64,000 bases of DNA from an uncultured Poribacteria bacterium (GCA_951828515.1 OX639992.1:1890008-1954007), one strand, 5' to 3'. Shown: positions 34,411-43,816, counted from the first letter of the stretch. Numbers and translations: made by a program. The notes: generated by a model from the letters alone, not told the origin.

Positions 34411-34740
34411 CATATTTTAATTTTACCTTGCGGACTTTTAATTTTACCTTGCGGAGTAATCAAGGACGTTTGAACTGTTATGTGCGTTCCATCTATCCGT
34501 CCTCCATTTCATTACGGACTACAGGTTTTGACTGCACAACCTAACAAGTTACGCCACAAAAGAAATGAAGGACGTTTGAACTGTTGTGTGCGTTCCATCT
34601 ATCTGAAGAAACGCCCAAGCAAAAACACCTCCAAATGTAAAGCAAAGACAAATTATGCCATTTAAGGCATAATTTCATTACGGACTACGGGTTTTGACTG
34701 CACAACCTAACAGGTTTGCGGCGTACTCGCCCAGATGCGA
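34411..34740 (-). repeat. Two start-proximal repeat copies, one with a nested insertion
   Basis: Copy 1 is about 34411-34555 and copy 2 about 34568-34715. They share GGACGTTTGAACTGTT, GCGTTCCATCTATC and ATTTCATTACGGACTAC. In copy 2 about 65 bases replace CGTCCTCC between these blocks. The insert begins GAAACGCCCAAGCAAAAACAC and ends in a perfect 10-bp inverted repeat, AAATTATGCC/GGCATAATTT, around 34650-34675. No gene is seen between 34398 and 34782. Confidence 0.75.
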
Positions 34741-34782
34741 CGTGCATCATGCTACAAAAGAGCAGTGTACGTAAGTCCTGCT

Positions 34783-35769
34783 TTAGAGATATTCGATTGG
34801 TGTGCCGATTTTGCCGATGATACCACCGCTGGCGACCATTGGATAGATGGGCTTTGCCCAGAAAACACCATCAACTGGCGCACGGATAGACTCCCGCACA
34901 TTGCCAAACACATCACAGATGTCTGCTATGGGTTGATACATCGCAAGTTGTTCATATAACTTTGCTTTGTAATAGACAAATCCGCCTTCATTGCTGAGGA
35001 CCGGTACAAACTGTTTGACAACGATCTGGCGGTCAGGAATCTGCGGGGTTCCGGCAATGAATTTATAATATTGTAGTACATTGAGCACACCGCGTACCCC
35101 CTTCTCGATGCTCTCAGCATCCCATCCGTGGGTACCGCCCAATTCGGGGTCAATCGTTGGAATACCGACCTCTGGTGCCGCTTGAGCGAGTTGCCCTTCC
35201 GGTCCCTTCTGATTGAGAATATGTCCTATACCGAAGACACGTGCCAGTTCGAGACAGTCGCCATGAAGCGCGTGTTTCTCGTCCACACGCACGCGGACCT
35301 CGTCAATCATCGGATGTACGCCGCCTTGGTGCAGATCGAGACAGTAATCGGCTTGCTGGATCGCGCGCCGAAAGAGGTGATACGCTGTCCGTTCGCTTGA
35401 TGTTCCATCGCGCCTACCGGGAAAACAGCGGTTCATTTTGCGGTTGTCTACAGGGTTCAGTGCCTGTTTCGTGTGAAACGCATGGAAGTTGACGAGCGGT
35501 ACAACAATAATCTTGCCATACAACTGCTCTGGTGTGATCGTACAAAGTACTTTGTGAATAACGGCGATTCCGTTGAGTTCATCTCCATCGCTAATCGCTT
35601 GGATGTAGAGTGTTTTACCGGGGTACCTCCCGTTGATTAGCACAACAGGCAGTCGGACAGCCGTTCCGTCAGGCATGCTGCCGACCTTGATATGTCCTTC
35701 TATCCGAGTTCCGGGTTCGGCGACTAATTGCCCAACGACCAGTTGACTATGGCGAATCTTGTTCCTCAT
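34783..35769 (-). CDS. Succinylglutamate desuccinylase/aspartoacylase family protein
   Basis: This 328-aa protein fits the AstE/AspA zinc carboxypeptidase-like family. It has AISDGDELNG near residue 65 in the place of the usual HGNE metal motif, NPVDNRKMNRCFPG near 110, and DLHQGG near 148 supplying the second zinc His. The first His is replaced by Asp, a variation known in this broader family. A C-terminal beta domain with VDGVFWAKPIYPMV resembles a lipoyl-like fold. It should hydrolyse an amide or acyl-amino acid. The ATG at 35769 is chosen because upstream residues would come from an intergenic repeat. Confidence 0.78.
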   Translation of the reverse strand: MRNKIRHSQLVVGQLVAEPGTRIEGHIKVGSMPDGTAVRLPVVLINGRYPGKTLYIQAISDGDELNGIAVIHKVLCTITPEQLYGKIIVVPLVNFHAFHTKQALNPVDNRKMNRCFPGRRDGTSSERTAYHLFRRAIQQADYCLDLHQGGVHPMIDEVRVRVDEKHALHGDCLELARVFGIGHILNQKGPEGQLAQAAPEVGIPTIDPELGGTHGWDAESIEKGVRGVLNVLQYYKFIAGTPQIPDRQIVVKQFVPVLSNEGGFVYYKAKLYEQLAMYQPIADICDVFGNVRESIRAPVDGVFWAKPIYPMVASGGIIGKIGTPIEYL

Positions 35770-35836
35770 AAGGGTTATTTTAACAGAATCCGCGAAATAA
35801 GTCAAATCGTTAGCGGTCAGCAGTTGGCGGTCAGCG

Positions 35837-35996
35837 GTCGGGATTCGGAGATCCCTCCTACCGAAGAATAGCAATCAAGAGTCGGGATTCGGAGATCCCT
35901 CCTACCGAAGAATAGCAATCAAGAGTCGGGATTCGGAGATCCCTCCTACCGAAGAATAGCAATCAAGAGTCGGGATTCGGAGATCCCTCCTACCGA
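35837..35996. repeat. Tandem 44-base hairpin repeat, 3.6 copies
   Basis: Identical units start at 35837, 35881, 35925 and 35969 (the last incomplete). Each contains the stem-loop GGGAT-TCGGAG-ATCCC followed by TCCTACCGA. A relative with a compensated stem, GGGAA-TCGGAG-TTCCC, lies in the first spacer of the CRISPR-like array at 10445-10460. Confidence 0.95.
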
Positions 35997-36049
35997 GGTC
36001 AGATTACCCCTTGATTTCAGGGGGATTTTTTGGTAAACTTATATGCATC

Positions 36050-36739
36050 ATGAACACAGAAAACCAGAAAAAAATTGCGGCAGAAAAAGCGACAGAGCGT
36101 GTCCGGTCTGGCATGGTTGTCGGATTAGGAACAGGTTCTACAGTCTACTACGCGCTCTTGAAACTTGGTGCGATGGTTCAGGACGGGCTTAAAATCATCG
36201 GCATTCCGACCTCTGCAGGCACCGAAAAAATTGCGACAGCACAACAGATACCCCTCGCGACGCTCGCCACCCACCCTAGTATCGATCTGACGATCGACGG
36301 TGCCGACGAAGTCGACGCACACCTCAACCTCATCAAAGGTGGCGGTGCGGCACTTGTCAGAGAAAAAATAATCGCTAACGCATCCAAAGAGATATTGATT
36401 GTTGTTGATGAAAGTAAGGTATCACACGTCCTCGGCACAACCTTTCCGCTTCCCGTGGAAATTGTTCAGTTCGGATGGGAAGCCACGCAAACGGAAGTCA
36501 ATCGGATTTGTGGGAAGTCAACGTTACGCCTTACATCTGCTCAGGACAGGAATCAACACCCGCTGATTACTGACAACGGCAATTATATCCTTGATTGCCA
36601 CTTTGATGGGATTCCTGCCCCGAAAGAGATCGAGTTGCAACTGAACAATATTCCCGGTGTCGTGGAGAATGGGATCTTTGTCAACCGCGCCGACAAAATC
36701 ATCATCGGCACGCCTTCCGGTATTCGATATATGGAATAA
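36050..36739 (+). CDS. rpiA: Ribose-5-phosphate isomerase A
   Basis: This 229-aa enzyme has VVGLGTGSTVYYALLKLG (phosphate-binding), TIDGADEVD and IKGGGAALVREKI, the diagnostic RpiA blocks, with catalytic Asp and Lys. It interconverts ribose-5-phosphate and ribulose-5-phosphate in the pentose phosphate pathway. The ATG at 36050 gives the usual N-terminus; a frame from 36011 would add 13 residues. No strong ribosome-binding site is seen. The 44-base tandem hairpin repeats end 54 bases upstream. Confidence 0.95.
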   Translation: MNTENQKKIAAEKATERVRSGMVVGLGTGSTVYYALLKLGAMVQDGLKIIGIPTSAGTEKIATAQQIPLATLATHPSIDLTIDGADEVDAHLNLIKGGGAALVREKIIANASKEILIVVDESKVSHVLGTTFPLPVEIVQFGWEATQTEVNRICGKSTLRLTSAQDRNQHPLITDNGNYILDCHFDGIPAPKEIELQLNNIPGVVENGIFVNRADKIIIGTPSGIRYME

Positions 36740-36744
36740 CACCA

Positions 36745-37581
36745 ATGGTTAAATACCAAATCTTGTTCCTCCTACCCCTTCTTGCCCTTATCACGATCTC
36801 TCATCCAGCCAGTGGTGCAATATTTACAGAGAGCGGATTGGTGGACATCCCAACAGGTAGGGTGTTAAAGCACGGGATATTTGGGGCAGGCCCTTATCTC
36901 AGTTTCCAACAACGGACGATGGAGGGTTTCCCGACTACAAACCTGGGGAACACTGTTGCGATTCGCCTTAACTTCGGGCTGTTTGATCGGGTTGAAGTCG
37001 GGTTAGAACACCTATGGAATGAACACAACTCCGAACCTTCCACCGAGCGGGCTGTAAACCTGAAGGTCCAACTCTTAAAGGAACAAGAGGTTGGGGTAAT
37101 TCCGAGTGTAGCGATAGGGATTGAGAATCTCGGTGATAAACTTTTTTCGGGGGAAGAAAATGAAAACCTGTCAGCGTTCTTCGCCGTCAGTAAAACCTTT
37201 AACCTGCCACGGATTCACCAATTCTCTGGGCACATCGGTGTCGGCACACAACGATTTGCTTTCGGAGAAAATCCTATAGGTCTGTTTGTCGGTCTAAGCA
37301 AAGAATTTCAACCGGCTTTCGCGAGAGGCGACATCACGATGAACTTGGAATTCGATGGTGCAGGTGTGAACGCGGGGATGCGATATATTACTTCAAGTGG
37401 GCTTCAGGTCGCCCTCGGTGCCGAGACTTTGAATAGTCCAGAGGAGTTACAATATCTTGCTGCTGTTTCGTGGACAAACGAGCGACTCATCGACCAGATC
37501 GATGAAACGAGACGGTTGATTAAACAAGCGACAAGACTTGCTATTGAAGCGAAGCGTGCGGTTTCAGGGGGTTCTAAATAA
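36745..37581 (+). CDS. Outer-membrane beta-barrel protein, YjbH-like
   Basis: This 278-aa protein has a signal peptide (KYQILFLLPLLALITISHPASG) and then ESGLVDIPTGRVLKHGIFGAG, which resembles the start of YjbH-type and related exopolysaccharide-associated barrels. Alternating amphipathic strands, with VAIRLNFGLFDRVEVGLEHL and HIGVGTQRFAF, support a beta-barrel. The last 35 residues are helical and charged. It starts 5 bases after the rpiA stop, so it may be cotranscribed. Function is unknown. Confidence 0.6.
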   Translation: MVKYQILFLLPLLALITISHPASGAIFTESGLVDIPTGRVLKHGIFGAGPYLSFQQRTMEGFPTTNLGNTVAIRLNFGLFDRVEVGLEHLWNEHNSEPSTERAVNLKVQLLKEQEVGVIPSVAIGIENLGDKLFSGEENENLSAFFAVSKTFNLPRIHQFSGHIGVGTQRFAFGENPIGLFVGLSKEFQPAFARGDITMNLEFDGAGVNAGMRYITSSGLQVALGAETLNSPEELQYLAAVSWTNERLIDQIDETRRLIKQATRLAIEAKRAVSGGSK

Positions 37582-37609
37582 TGAGCATCATCAAAAGAGA
37601 CAGCAGAAA

Positions 37610-38512
37610 TTACTCAGACGTTTTCGCTTCAATAGATTCCATCACCTTTTGGAGTGATGTCAGTAGTTCGGATAAGAAATCTTGGGGTGGCACGAGTATA
37701 ATTTCGATCCTTCGATTTTTGGCTTTCGCTTCAGGTGTATCAGCAGTATCTATCGGTTGGTAGAAAGCGTATCCTGTCGCTGCTAAGCGTTGGGCATCGA
37801 CTTTAGCATGTACCTGTAAGTATTTCACAGCGGCAATTGCCCGCTCGGTTGAGAGATTCCAGTTTCGGAGTTCAGAACCACCAATAGGGGCATCATCGGT
37901 ATGTCCCTCGACCCGCACTGCATAATCTGCATAATTCGTATTTAGCAGGACTTCCTCAGCAATCGCATCAAGAAGTGCCCTTCCCTCCGTGCTCAGGATC
38001 GCACTGCCTGTCTCAAACAGAATTTTCCCTTTGACATCGAGTCTCAACCGTCCTGCGTCATCTAAGACTGCACCGACTGTATCCTTAAATTTCTCTTGGA
38101 TAGCAACAATTGAACGTTGTGACTGTACCCGAATCCGTTGTAATTCCGATTCAATCTCTGCCAGTTTTGCGCGGAGACTCTCCTTTTCGCGTTCAAGCGC
38201 GCTTTTATTCTGCTGGAGTGCATTCCGTTCAGCAGAAATCTTTCGAGCGGCTTCGCTTGCATTCTGCAATATTTCCTGTGTTTGATTGAGTTCTGAACGC
38301 GTTTCCTCCAGCAGAGTTTGGGTTTCAGCCAACTTCCCTTCCAAATCGGTTTTGGCGGTCTCAGTTCTCTGCAATATGGATTTGGTGGTAGTCAATTCCG
38401 CCTGTGTCTGTTTGAGTTTGCCTGAGGTTGAATAGAGTATTATTGCCAAAACGATAGCAACGATAGCAGCAATACAGATAGACCCGATTGCAAGAATTCC
38501 TTTTTTAGACAT
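37610..38512 (-). CDS. OmpA/MotB-domain protein with coiled coil
   Basis: This 300-aa protein has an N-terminal membrane helix (ILAIGSICIAAIVAIVLAIIL), a long coiled coil at about residues 30-135 and an OmpA C-like peptidoglycan-binding domain. The latter holds ILFETGSAILSTEGRALLD, RVEGHTDDAPIG and NRRIEIIL. It should be anchored in the inner membrane and bind peptidoglycan. The ATG overlaps the end of the RNHCP gene by 8 bases with GGGAGA as ribosome-binding site, so translation is coupled. Confidence 0.88.
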   Translation of the reverse strand: MSKKGILAIGSICIAAIVAIVLAIILYSTSGKLKQTQAELTTTKSILQRTETAKTDLEGKLAETQTLLEETRSELNQTQEILQNASEAARKISAERNALQQNKSALEREKESLRAKLAEIESELQRIRVQSQRSIVAIQEKFKDTVGAVLDDAGRLRLDVKGKILFETGSAILSTEGRALLDAIAEEVLLNTNYADYAVRVEGHTDDAPIGGSELRNWNLSTERAIAAVKYLQVHAKVDAQRLAATGYAFYQPIDTADTPEAKAKNRRIEIILVPPQDFLSELLTSLQKVMESIEAKTSE

Positions 38513-38810
38513 TTAATTCTCCCTGTAGGTTCAGGATCGCCTTGAAGTTGTCATTTTTCGATGTTTTATTTTTTTTCTCTATGCCACACGTTGTGCAGTG
38601 GTGGGTAAGGATATAATCGCCGTGTTTTATAGTAAAGCCTATCGGTTCCATCAAGCCGTGACAGGACGCGGCTCGGTCGCCGGGGTTCACATCAACGTGT
38701 CGGCTCCAGAGGCACTCTGGACAGTGATTGGTATAGCCGCTACCCTTGACGGAGGCACCACACTGCGCGCAGGTAAAGTTTTCAATGTGGCGTTGGAATT
38801 TTTTGTTCAC
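38505..38810 (-). CDS. RNHCP domain protein
   Basis: This 101-aa protein has the RNHCP layout: FTCAQCGASV, then TNHCPECLWSRHVDVNPGDRA, SCHGLMEPI and HHCTTCG. The Cys/His pairs should bind zinc. The family is widespread but its role is not established. The start is a GTG at 38810 whose last bases form the TGA stop of the upstream TOPRIM-like gene. The gene thus sits in a tightly overlapping cluster with the AAA ATPase, the TOPRIM-like protein and the OmpA-like protein. Confidence 0.82.
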   Translation of the reverse strand: MNKKFQRHIENFTCAQCGASVKGSGYTNHCPECLWSRHVDVNPGDRAASCHGLMEPIGFTIKHGDYILTHHCTTCGIEKKNKTSKNDNFKAILNLQGELNV

Positions 38811-39424
38811 TGGTTAGTACCTGCATACTTACTCTCATTTAGCCGATCCAGAGTGCGTTTTAGACTGGGTGATACAGCGGTAGCGCGTCCTAAATTCCAA
38901 TGTTCCCGAACGAACTGAATCAATCGAGGATTATATTCATTTCCCGTTTTTGCGGATTTATCGCTCTGTGCCGGCACAAGTGCCTCTCGCAATCTTGTAT
39001 TTTTGCTCCTTCGTGCAAGCGATACAAAGAATTCCTTGGGAGAATCGATCTCGTCAGTGTTCCGTGGAATACGATTAACGGGTATCGCTAGAAATTCTGC
39101 AACAGCTTGCCGATCTGCCATAATCCAAGATTCAATTTCCACGACTGCAATACGAAGAAAAAACCAACGATTTAAACGTCCTTTCACCCAAGACCGAATG
39201 AGAGTAGGTGGACAAGCTTTAGGGGAATCCAAATCCGTTAACATAAAAATACCACATTCCTGATGCGCGGCTTTGTTGTACCCTTGTGCCTTCCGCTGTA
39301 GGTAAGAATTTCCTTCATATATGACTCTTCGTACAATTTCTATATCAAAATGCTGAAGAATCTTGGTCGAAACTGCATCGCTGAGCCTATCTTCAACGAC
39401 AAGAATTACGTTGTTCAATTCCAT
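38807..39424 (-). CDS. DUF4276/TOPRIM-like protein
   Basis: This 205-aa protein has VVEDRLSDAV near residue 10, with a Glu where TOPRIM nucleases have one, and IFMLTDLDSPKACP near 60 with a DxD. VEIESWIMAD follows near 96. This resembles DUF4276 and other TOPRIM-fold proteins that pair with AAA ATPases. Its start overlaps the ATPase stop by 10 bases, so the two are translationally coupled. By analogy with OLD nucleases and PARIS (AriA ATPase with AriB TOPRIM), the pair may be an antiphage module. That is inference from gene pairing. Confidence 0.62.
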   Translation of the reverse strand: MELNNVILVVEDRLSDAVSTKILQHFDIEIVRRVIYEGNSYLQRKAQGYNKAAHQECGIFMLTDLDSPKACPPTLIRSWVKGRLNRWFFLRIAVVEIESWIMADRQAVAEFLAIPVNRIPRNTDEIDSPKEFFVSLARRSKNTRLREALVPAQSDKSAKTGNEYNPRLIQFVREHWNLGRATAVSPSLKRTLDRLNESKYAGTNQ

Positions 39425-40575
39425 TTTAATAGACTTAACTGTTCGGCATGTTCAGGACCAGCTCTCGAAAGTACAATTTCACCAACCGTGAGACCTGCTT
39501 CAAGAAGCCTTCGCACGTGTTTAACATCCCATGCAACTTTGACTTCTGTTTCTGTTTTTGTGGGTATTAGCATTAGTACTTCTGTACCATCAATGCCCGG
39601 TTCTGTGAGAAGTGCATCGCTATGGGTACTAACAAAGACTTGGCGTCGTCTGCTCCTCTGCATCCGAGAAATCAAAGGCGCAAGTTGCGAAACGATTCCG
39701 AGGTTCAATGAAAGTTCGGGTTCCTCCAATAAGAGAACTGAGTCACTCTCAAGAAGTGCCCACAGAAGCCCAAGCAATCGGAGTGTCCCATCAGAAAATT
39801 GATCCTCTTGCTGCCATACTCCCTTTGCACGCCAGTGCGAATAGAGTGCCCTTAAATGGGGTCGCCCTGTATTTTTATCACGAAGAAATTCCAATTGCTC
39901 AAATTGTGGCACAGCAATTTTGAGTGCCGATTCAATTTTTCTCAACCGAGAACGACGGGTTCGTTCAGTAACACTAGCAACTCTTTCAAGAAATCCCTGT
40001 CCAAATGGATCTTCTTCAACTATTCTGCCCTGAATTGAATCTGCGAATCGAAGAAGTTGCGGCACTAAATGGAGGTAGGTAACACTTCTGAGGAACTGCG
40101 CAATCTCTCGAAATCCGGCATTCATGTTGATCTGCTCAAGAAAGGTCTGGGTAAGACGATCCGTATCTACGTTGTCGTCTTCATCCGGTCTATCAAGAAG
40201 CAATTCACTCTTTTTCCACACTTGTTCACGAGTAAGATAGGTACGACGATGTCCCCGGGTCTCTTGACGAAAACCCAGTGCATAGCGCCATTTGGTAGAG
40301 GCACCTGGCGTTTCCGAGATATGAATTTCAATAGAGACTTCTGGGTCCTGCCTCGCGGAAAGGCATCGGATTTTTGAAATACCCCCGCGGTCCCTGACTG
40401 CCTTCTGAAATCCACCACCGTCCGTCTTGACAATATCTCGAAGAAAGCGAAAAATATCTAAAAGGTTGGATTTGCCTGAAGCATTTGGACCTACGATAAA
40501 CTGCCGCTCTCTCAGTGGAACATTAATCTGTCGAAAGTTCCGCCAGTTTTTGGCAATAAGTCGATTGATAATCAT
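39415..40575 (-). CDS. RecF/OLD-type AAA ATPase
   Basis: This 386-aa ATPase has MIINRLIAKNWRNFRQINV at the start, Walker A VGPNASGKSNLLD near residue 30, and the ABC-like signature FSDGTLRLLGLL near 262. Walker B SVLLLEEPELSLN and VFVSTHSDALL follow. Between the motifs is a helical insertion of about 150 residues that would form a coiled-coil arm. It belongs to the AAA_21/SMC-like group common in defence and repair genes. It is the first gene of the overlapping cluster ATPase, TOPRIM-like, RNHCP, OmpA-like. Confidence 0.85.
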   Translation of the reverse strand: MIINRLIAKNWRNFRQINVPLRERQFIVGPNASGKSNLLDIFRFLRDIVKTDGGGFQKAVRDRGGISKIRCLSARQDPEVSIEIHISETPGASTKWRYALGFRQETRGHRRTYLTREQVWKKSELLLDRPDEDDNVDTDRLTQTFLEQINMNAGFREIAQFLRSVTYLHLVPQLLRFADSIQGRIVEEDPFGQGFLERVASVTERTRRSRLRKIESALKIAVPQFEQLEFLRDKNTGRPHLRALYSHWRAKGVWQQEDQFSDGTLRLLGLLWALLESDSVLLLEEPELSLNLGIVSQLAPLISRMQRSRRRQVFVSTHSDALLTEPGIDGTEVLMLIPTKTETEVKVAWDVKHVRRLLEAGLTVGEIVLSRAGPEHAEQLSLLKWN

Positions 40576-40749
40576 AACGAGTAGTTCCTTTTAAAAAAAG
40601 CACATATTTCTGCGAATGTGATATGGAAATAATAACATATCTAAGGCAAGGATCACAATCCTAAACGGACCGGTATCCGGTTGGGTTGGAATTGACTCTG
40701 TCTTATTGACCATGCGGAGACAGGAGGTTGCGCTACAATGTATTTATAA

Positions 40750-41988
40750 TCACAGTTCAGCGCGCGTCATGAAGGTTGCGTAGATAGCGGAGGTCCTGAC
40801 CAAATCTGGAATATGGACGCGTTCATTTATGGCGTGCCCACCCTCGCCGCTTGGTCCGTAACCAACGCCGGGTAAGCCCGTATTGACGAAATAATGCAAG
40901 TCTGTAAAGCCGGTAGTTCCCTTAAATCTCGGTTGATTGAAACGGACCGTGCGCACCGCGTCAGCGAACGCCTGCGCTATCGGCGAATCGGTATCCGTCA
41001 AACAGGGTTCAATTCGCAAGATGGCTCGAGCGTCTGCAACCAAATCAGGATAGTATTGGCACGCCCCAGAAATCGCCTCCCGTAATTCGAGTTCGGCAAA
41101 TTCGAGTTCCTCGTTCGGCGTAATCCGCCGATCAACGGAGAATGTGACACGCGCCGGAACGGTGTTGACTTTATCGCCATCAGTCCCACGAAATGTCCCA
41201 CCGATGTTTAATGTTGGATAACGGTCACTACCATCCGGGAGTTTAAATGCGCGTTCCGGTGATTTCAAATTTCGTTTAACCCGCTGGAGTGCTGTTACAA
41301 GTTCGGCAGCCTTCTCAAAGGCGTTTATCCCCTTATCTGGCTGTGCGCCGTGTGCGGCTTTGCCCTGGACATCAATTTCTAACCACAGTACACCGTTATG
41401 CCCGTTGCCGATGTTCATTTCCGAACCGCCTTCGCAATTGACAACGTAATCCGCATGAACTAACCCTTCCTCGACAACATATCCGGCACCTAACTCTCCG
41501 CCGGTTTCCTCATCACAAGTGAAAGAACATTCGACGTTGAACTGCGGTTTGCCCTCGGTCTCTTGAACAGCCTGAATTGCAAACAGAAGTGCAGCGATGG
41601 CATCCTTCATATCGTCGGAGCCACGCCCGTAAAGCCACTCACCATCAATCTCACCGCTGAATGGATCATCGAAACGCCAGTTCCCTGCGACCGGAACGAC
41701 ATCGTAGTGTGCGTTGAAGTGTACCGTCTTCTCTGCTCCGACATCCCAGCGGGCAATGAGGTTCAATCGCGGATGGCTGTCGGCGTTCGGGATCACCCGT
41801 TCAGCACGCGCCGCGGGGACCTCGGCAATCTGGGTCTGCATTCCCAATCCCTGACACTTCGCGTCCAGTAGCCCAACAATCTCGGCATAATTTTCGCCCG
41901 GTGGGTTGACAGTAGGAATCCTAACGAGTTCCTGGAGCAACCTACAAAGCGCAGCTTGATTGTCCTTAATATAGGTTTGAACGGACAT
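40750..41988 (-). CDS. M20 family amidohydrolase (ArgE/DapE-like)
   Basis: This 412-aa enzyme has the M20 metal-binding blocks: HFNAHYDVVPV with the first His/Asp, GRGSDDMKDAIAA with the bridging Asp, FTCDEETGGELGAGY with the catalytic Glu pair and VNCEGGSE. The lid domain lies at about 180-300 with GKAAHGAQPDKGINA. It should be a di-zinc deacetylase, desuccinylase or dipeptidase; the exact substrate is open. The cupin gene lies 21 bases upstream on the same strand. Confidence 0.9.
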   Translation of the reverse strand: MSVQTYIKDNQAALCRLLQELVRIPTVNPPGENYAEIVGLLDAKCQGLGMQTQIAEVPAARAERVIPNADSHPRLNLIARWDVGAEKTVHFNAHYDVVPVAGNWRFDDPFSGEIDGEWLYGRGSDDMKDAIAALLFAIQAVQETEGKPQFNVECSFTCDEETGGELGAGYVVEEGLVHADYVVNCEGGSEMNIGNGHNGVLWLEIDVQGKAAHGAQPDKGINAFEKAAELVTALQRVKRNLKSPERAFKLPDGSDRYPTLNIGGTFRGTDGDKVNTVPARVTFSVDRRITPNEELEFAELELREAISGACQYYPDLVADARAILRIEPCLTDTDSPIAQAFADAVRTVRFNQPRFKGTTGFTDLHYFVNTGLPGVGYGPSGEGGHAINERVHIPDLVRTSAIYATFMTRAEL

Positions 41989-42009
41989 CTTAGGTCTCCT
42001 CAGTCGTTG

Positions 42010-42423
42010 TTATTTCACAACCGCCTGATCACCTGGTGACAAGTGTTCCACGGTTTCGCCTGTCTCTGTAAAGGTGCGGGTCACGCTAACAGAAGCATAG
42101 GTCCATAGGATTTTCATGGGTGCATTGCTTTCATTCCAAAACCGATGCGGGATACCCGCTGGAACAAACGTCGTGTCAAAGGCTTTCATGGCGAAAACCT
42201 CGCCATCCACCTCACAGGAGGCTTCGCCTTCAAGAATCGTAACGGATTCATCGCAGTTGTGGTAGTGGCGTGCGATCGCTGCGCCGGGGTCAAACACTGT
42301 CACGCCGTTTGTGAGTGACGTGGAGTCAATCCATTTACCGGCTAATGGGACAGTTTTCACACCTGTTCCTCGATCTATAGGGTTCTGTTTCTCAAAGTCG
42401 ATGATATGTGCCTTTGTGCTCAT
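42010..42423 (-). CDS. Cupin-domain protein
   Basis: This 137-aa protein is a single cupin. The motif-1-like block is [22 protein letters not shown] with metal-binding His residues, and motif 2 is [19 protein letters not shown]. Single-domain cupins serve as small dioxygenases, isomerases or binding proteins. It lies just upstream of the M20 hydrolase and probably shares its transcript. Confidence 0.82.
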   Translation of the reverse strand: MSTKAHIIDFEKQNPIDRGTGVKTVPLAGKWIDSTSLTNGVTVFDPGAAIARHYHNCDESVTILEGEASCEVDGEVFAMKAFDTTFVPAGIPHRFWNESNAPMKILWTYASVSVTRTFTETGETVEHLSPGDQAVVK

Positions 42424-42622
42424 GTCTAATACGTCTCTCTTCGTTAAGATTTACCATAATTTAGCATGAAAACTGAAAAATATCAAGCAATAAAGGGACG
42501 ATTGGACGAGCAGTTTTCGGCTATCAGTGGTCCGCGTCTCGGTGATTTTTCATTCTTTGTGAAAACCTGCCCGAAACGTAGTGGTGTGCAGAACAAAAAT
42601 TTAACAACTTAAAAAACGAAAT

Positions 42623-43816
42623 TTAGGAAAGGATTGCTGCAAATCCAGCGATTGCCTGTTGTATTTCTGCTTCGGTATGCGTTGCCATGACGGTAAGCCT
42701 TAGACGACTCGTTTCCGACGGCACAGCCGGTGGACGGATCGCTGGTGCGAACACTCCCTCAGCAAGTAGTGATTCTGCTACGCGTGTCGTCCGTTGCGGA
42801 CTCCCCAACACTACTGGTAGGATTTGTGTTTCACTCGGTAACAGGGTATATCCCAAATCGATTAACGCCGTTTTGAGGCACTTTGCATGGGAGAACAGGC
42901 GTTCTCGTAAATTGGGTGTAGATCGGATGAGGTCAAGTGCGGCATTTGCAGCAGCCAACGTCGCGGGTGGGAGTCCTGTCGTGAAGATGAAGCCGCGGGC
43001 ACGATTAACAAGCAACTCAATCAGGGCATGACTTCCTGCGATATACCCACCGAGTGCGCCAACTGCTTTGCTGAGCGTGCCCATCTGAATAATGTTTGCC
43101 CCTTCTAATCCGAAATGCGCAGCAGTGCCACCTCCGTCCTTCCCTAACACGCCAAATCCGTGTGCATCATCCACCAGCACCATTGCATTGTGCTCGGCAG
43201 CGAGATCGCAAATATCGGGCAAGGGAGCAATATCGCCATCCATGCTGAAAACACCATCTGTTACAATGAGTCGTCGCCGGAACGCATGGGATTCTGATAG
43301 CAAGGTTTTGAGGTGTTCCACATCGCAGTGCTGATAGACTTCCTTGGTGGCACGACTGAGACGGCACCCGTCTATGATGCTGGCGTGGTTAAGCACATCG
43401 CTTAAGATGAGATCGCCTTCCGCCGCAAGCACCGGGATCACACTCGTATTGGCGGCATAACCGGAACTGAAGACGAGCGTAGCTTCGGTTCCCTTTACCT
43501 CCGCAAGATTGGTTTCTATAGCTGTGTAGAGCTCGCTATTTCCTGAAATGAGACGGGAGCCACTCGCGCCTGTGCCGAAAGTTCGCGTCGCCTCAACAGC
43601 GGCAGCGATAACCTTCGGATGCGTGCTTAACCCCAAATAATTATTTGAACCGAGCAACACAACATCTCGTCCATCAAGGTTAATTGTCCCTGTTGGGGCA
43701 CTCATGACGGTACGAAGATGACGACGCAAGCCAGTTTGCTCCAACACTGCACGTTCTGTGTCCAACCAGTTTTCTAATTTACCTTGCGGTTCGGTCAGGT
43801 GAGTCTTAGATTTCAT
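42623..43816 (-). CDS. Alpha-oxoamine synthase (BioF/Kbl-like)
   Basis: This 397-aa PLP enzyme has LLGSNNYLGLSTHPKV, GTGASGSRLISGN, VLVDDAHGFGVLGKDGGG and GTLSKAVGALGGYIAGS, whose Lys carries PLP. These blocks are shared by 8-amino-7-oxononanoate synthase, 2-amino-3-ketobutyrate CoA ligase and serine palmitoyltransferase, which cannot be separated here. The first 14 residues or so, with LTEPQGKLE, are encoded by the end of the start-proximal repeat (CTGACCGAACCGCAAGG) captured in frame. No biotin genes are adjacent. Confidence 0.88.
   Translation of the reverse strand: MKSKTHLTEPQGKLENWLDTERAVLEQTGLRRHLRTVMSAPTGTINLDGRDVVLLGSNNYLGLSTHPKVIAAAVEATRTFGTGASGSRLISGNSELYTAIETNLAEVKGTEATLVFSSGYAANTSVIPVLAAEGDLILSDVLNHASIIDGCRLSRATKEVYQHCDVEHLKTLLSESHAFRRRLIVTDGVFSMDGDIAPLPDICDLAAEHNAMVLVDDAHGFGVLGKDGGGTAAHFGLEGANIIQMGTLSKAVGALGGYIAGSHALIELLVNRARGFIFTTGLPPATLAAANAALDLIRSTPNLRERLFSHAKCLKTALIDLGYTLLPSETQILPVVLGSPQRTTRVAESLLAEGVFAPAIRPPAVPSETSRLRLTVMATHTEAEIQQAIAGFAAILS

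Noticed and set aside
34395-34415. ATG at 34413 as the PepP start or a leader peptide start
   Set aside because: It is out of frame with PepP and yields only seven codons; the TTG at 34397 with AGGAGG is the better start. A regulatory leader cannot be excluded but has no support.
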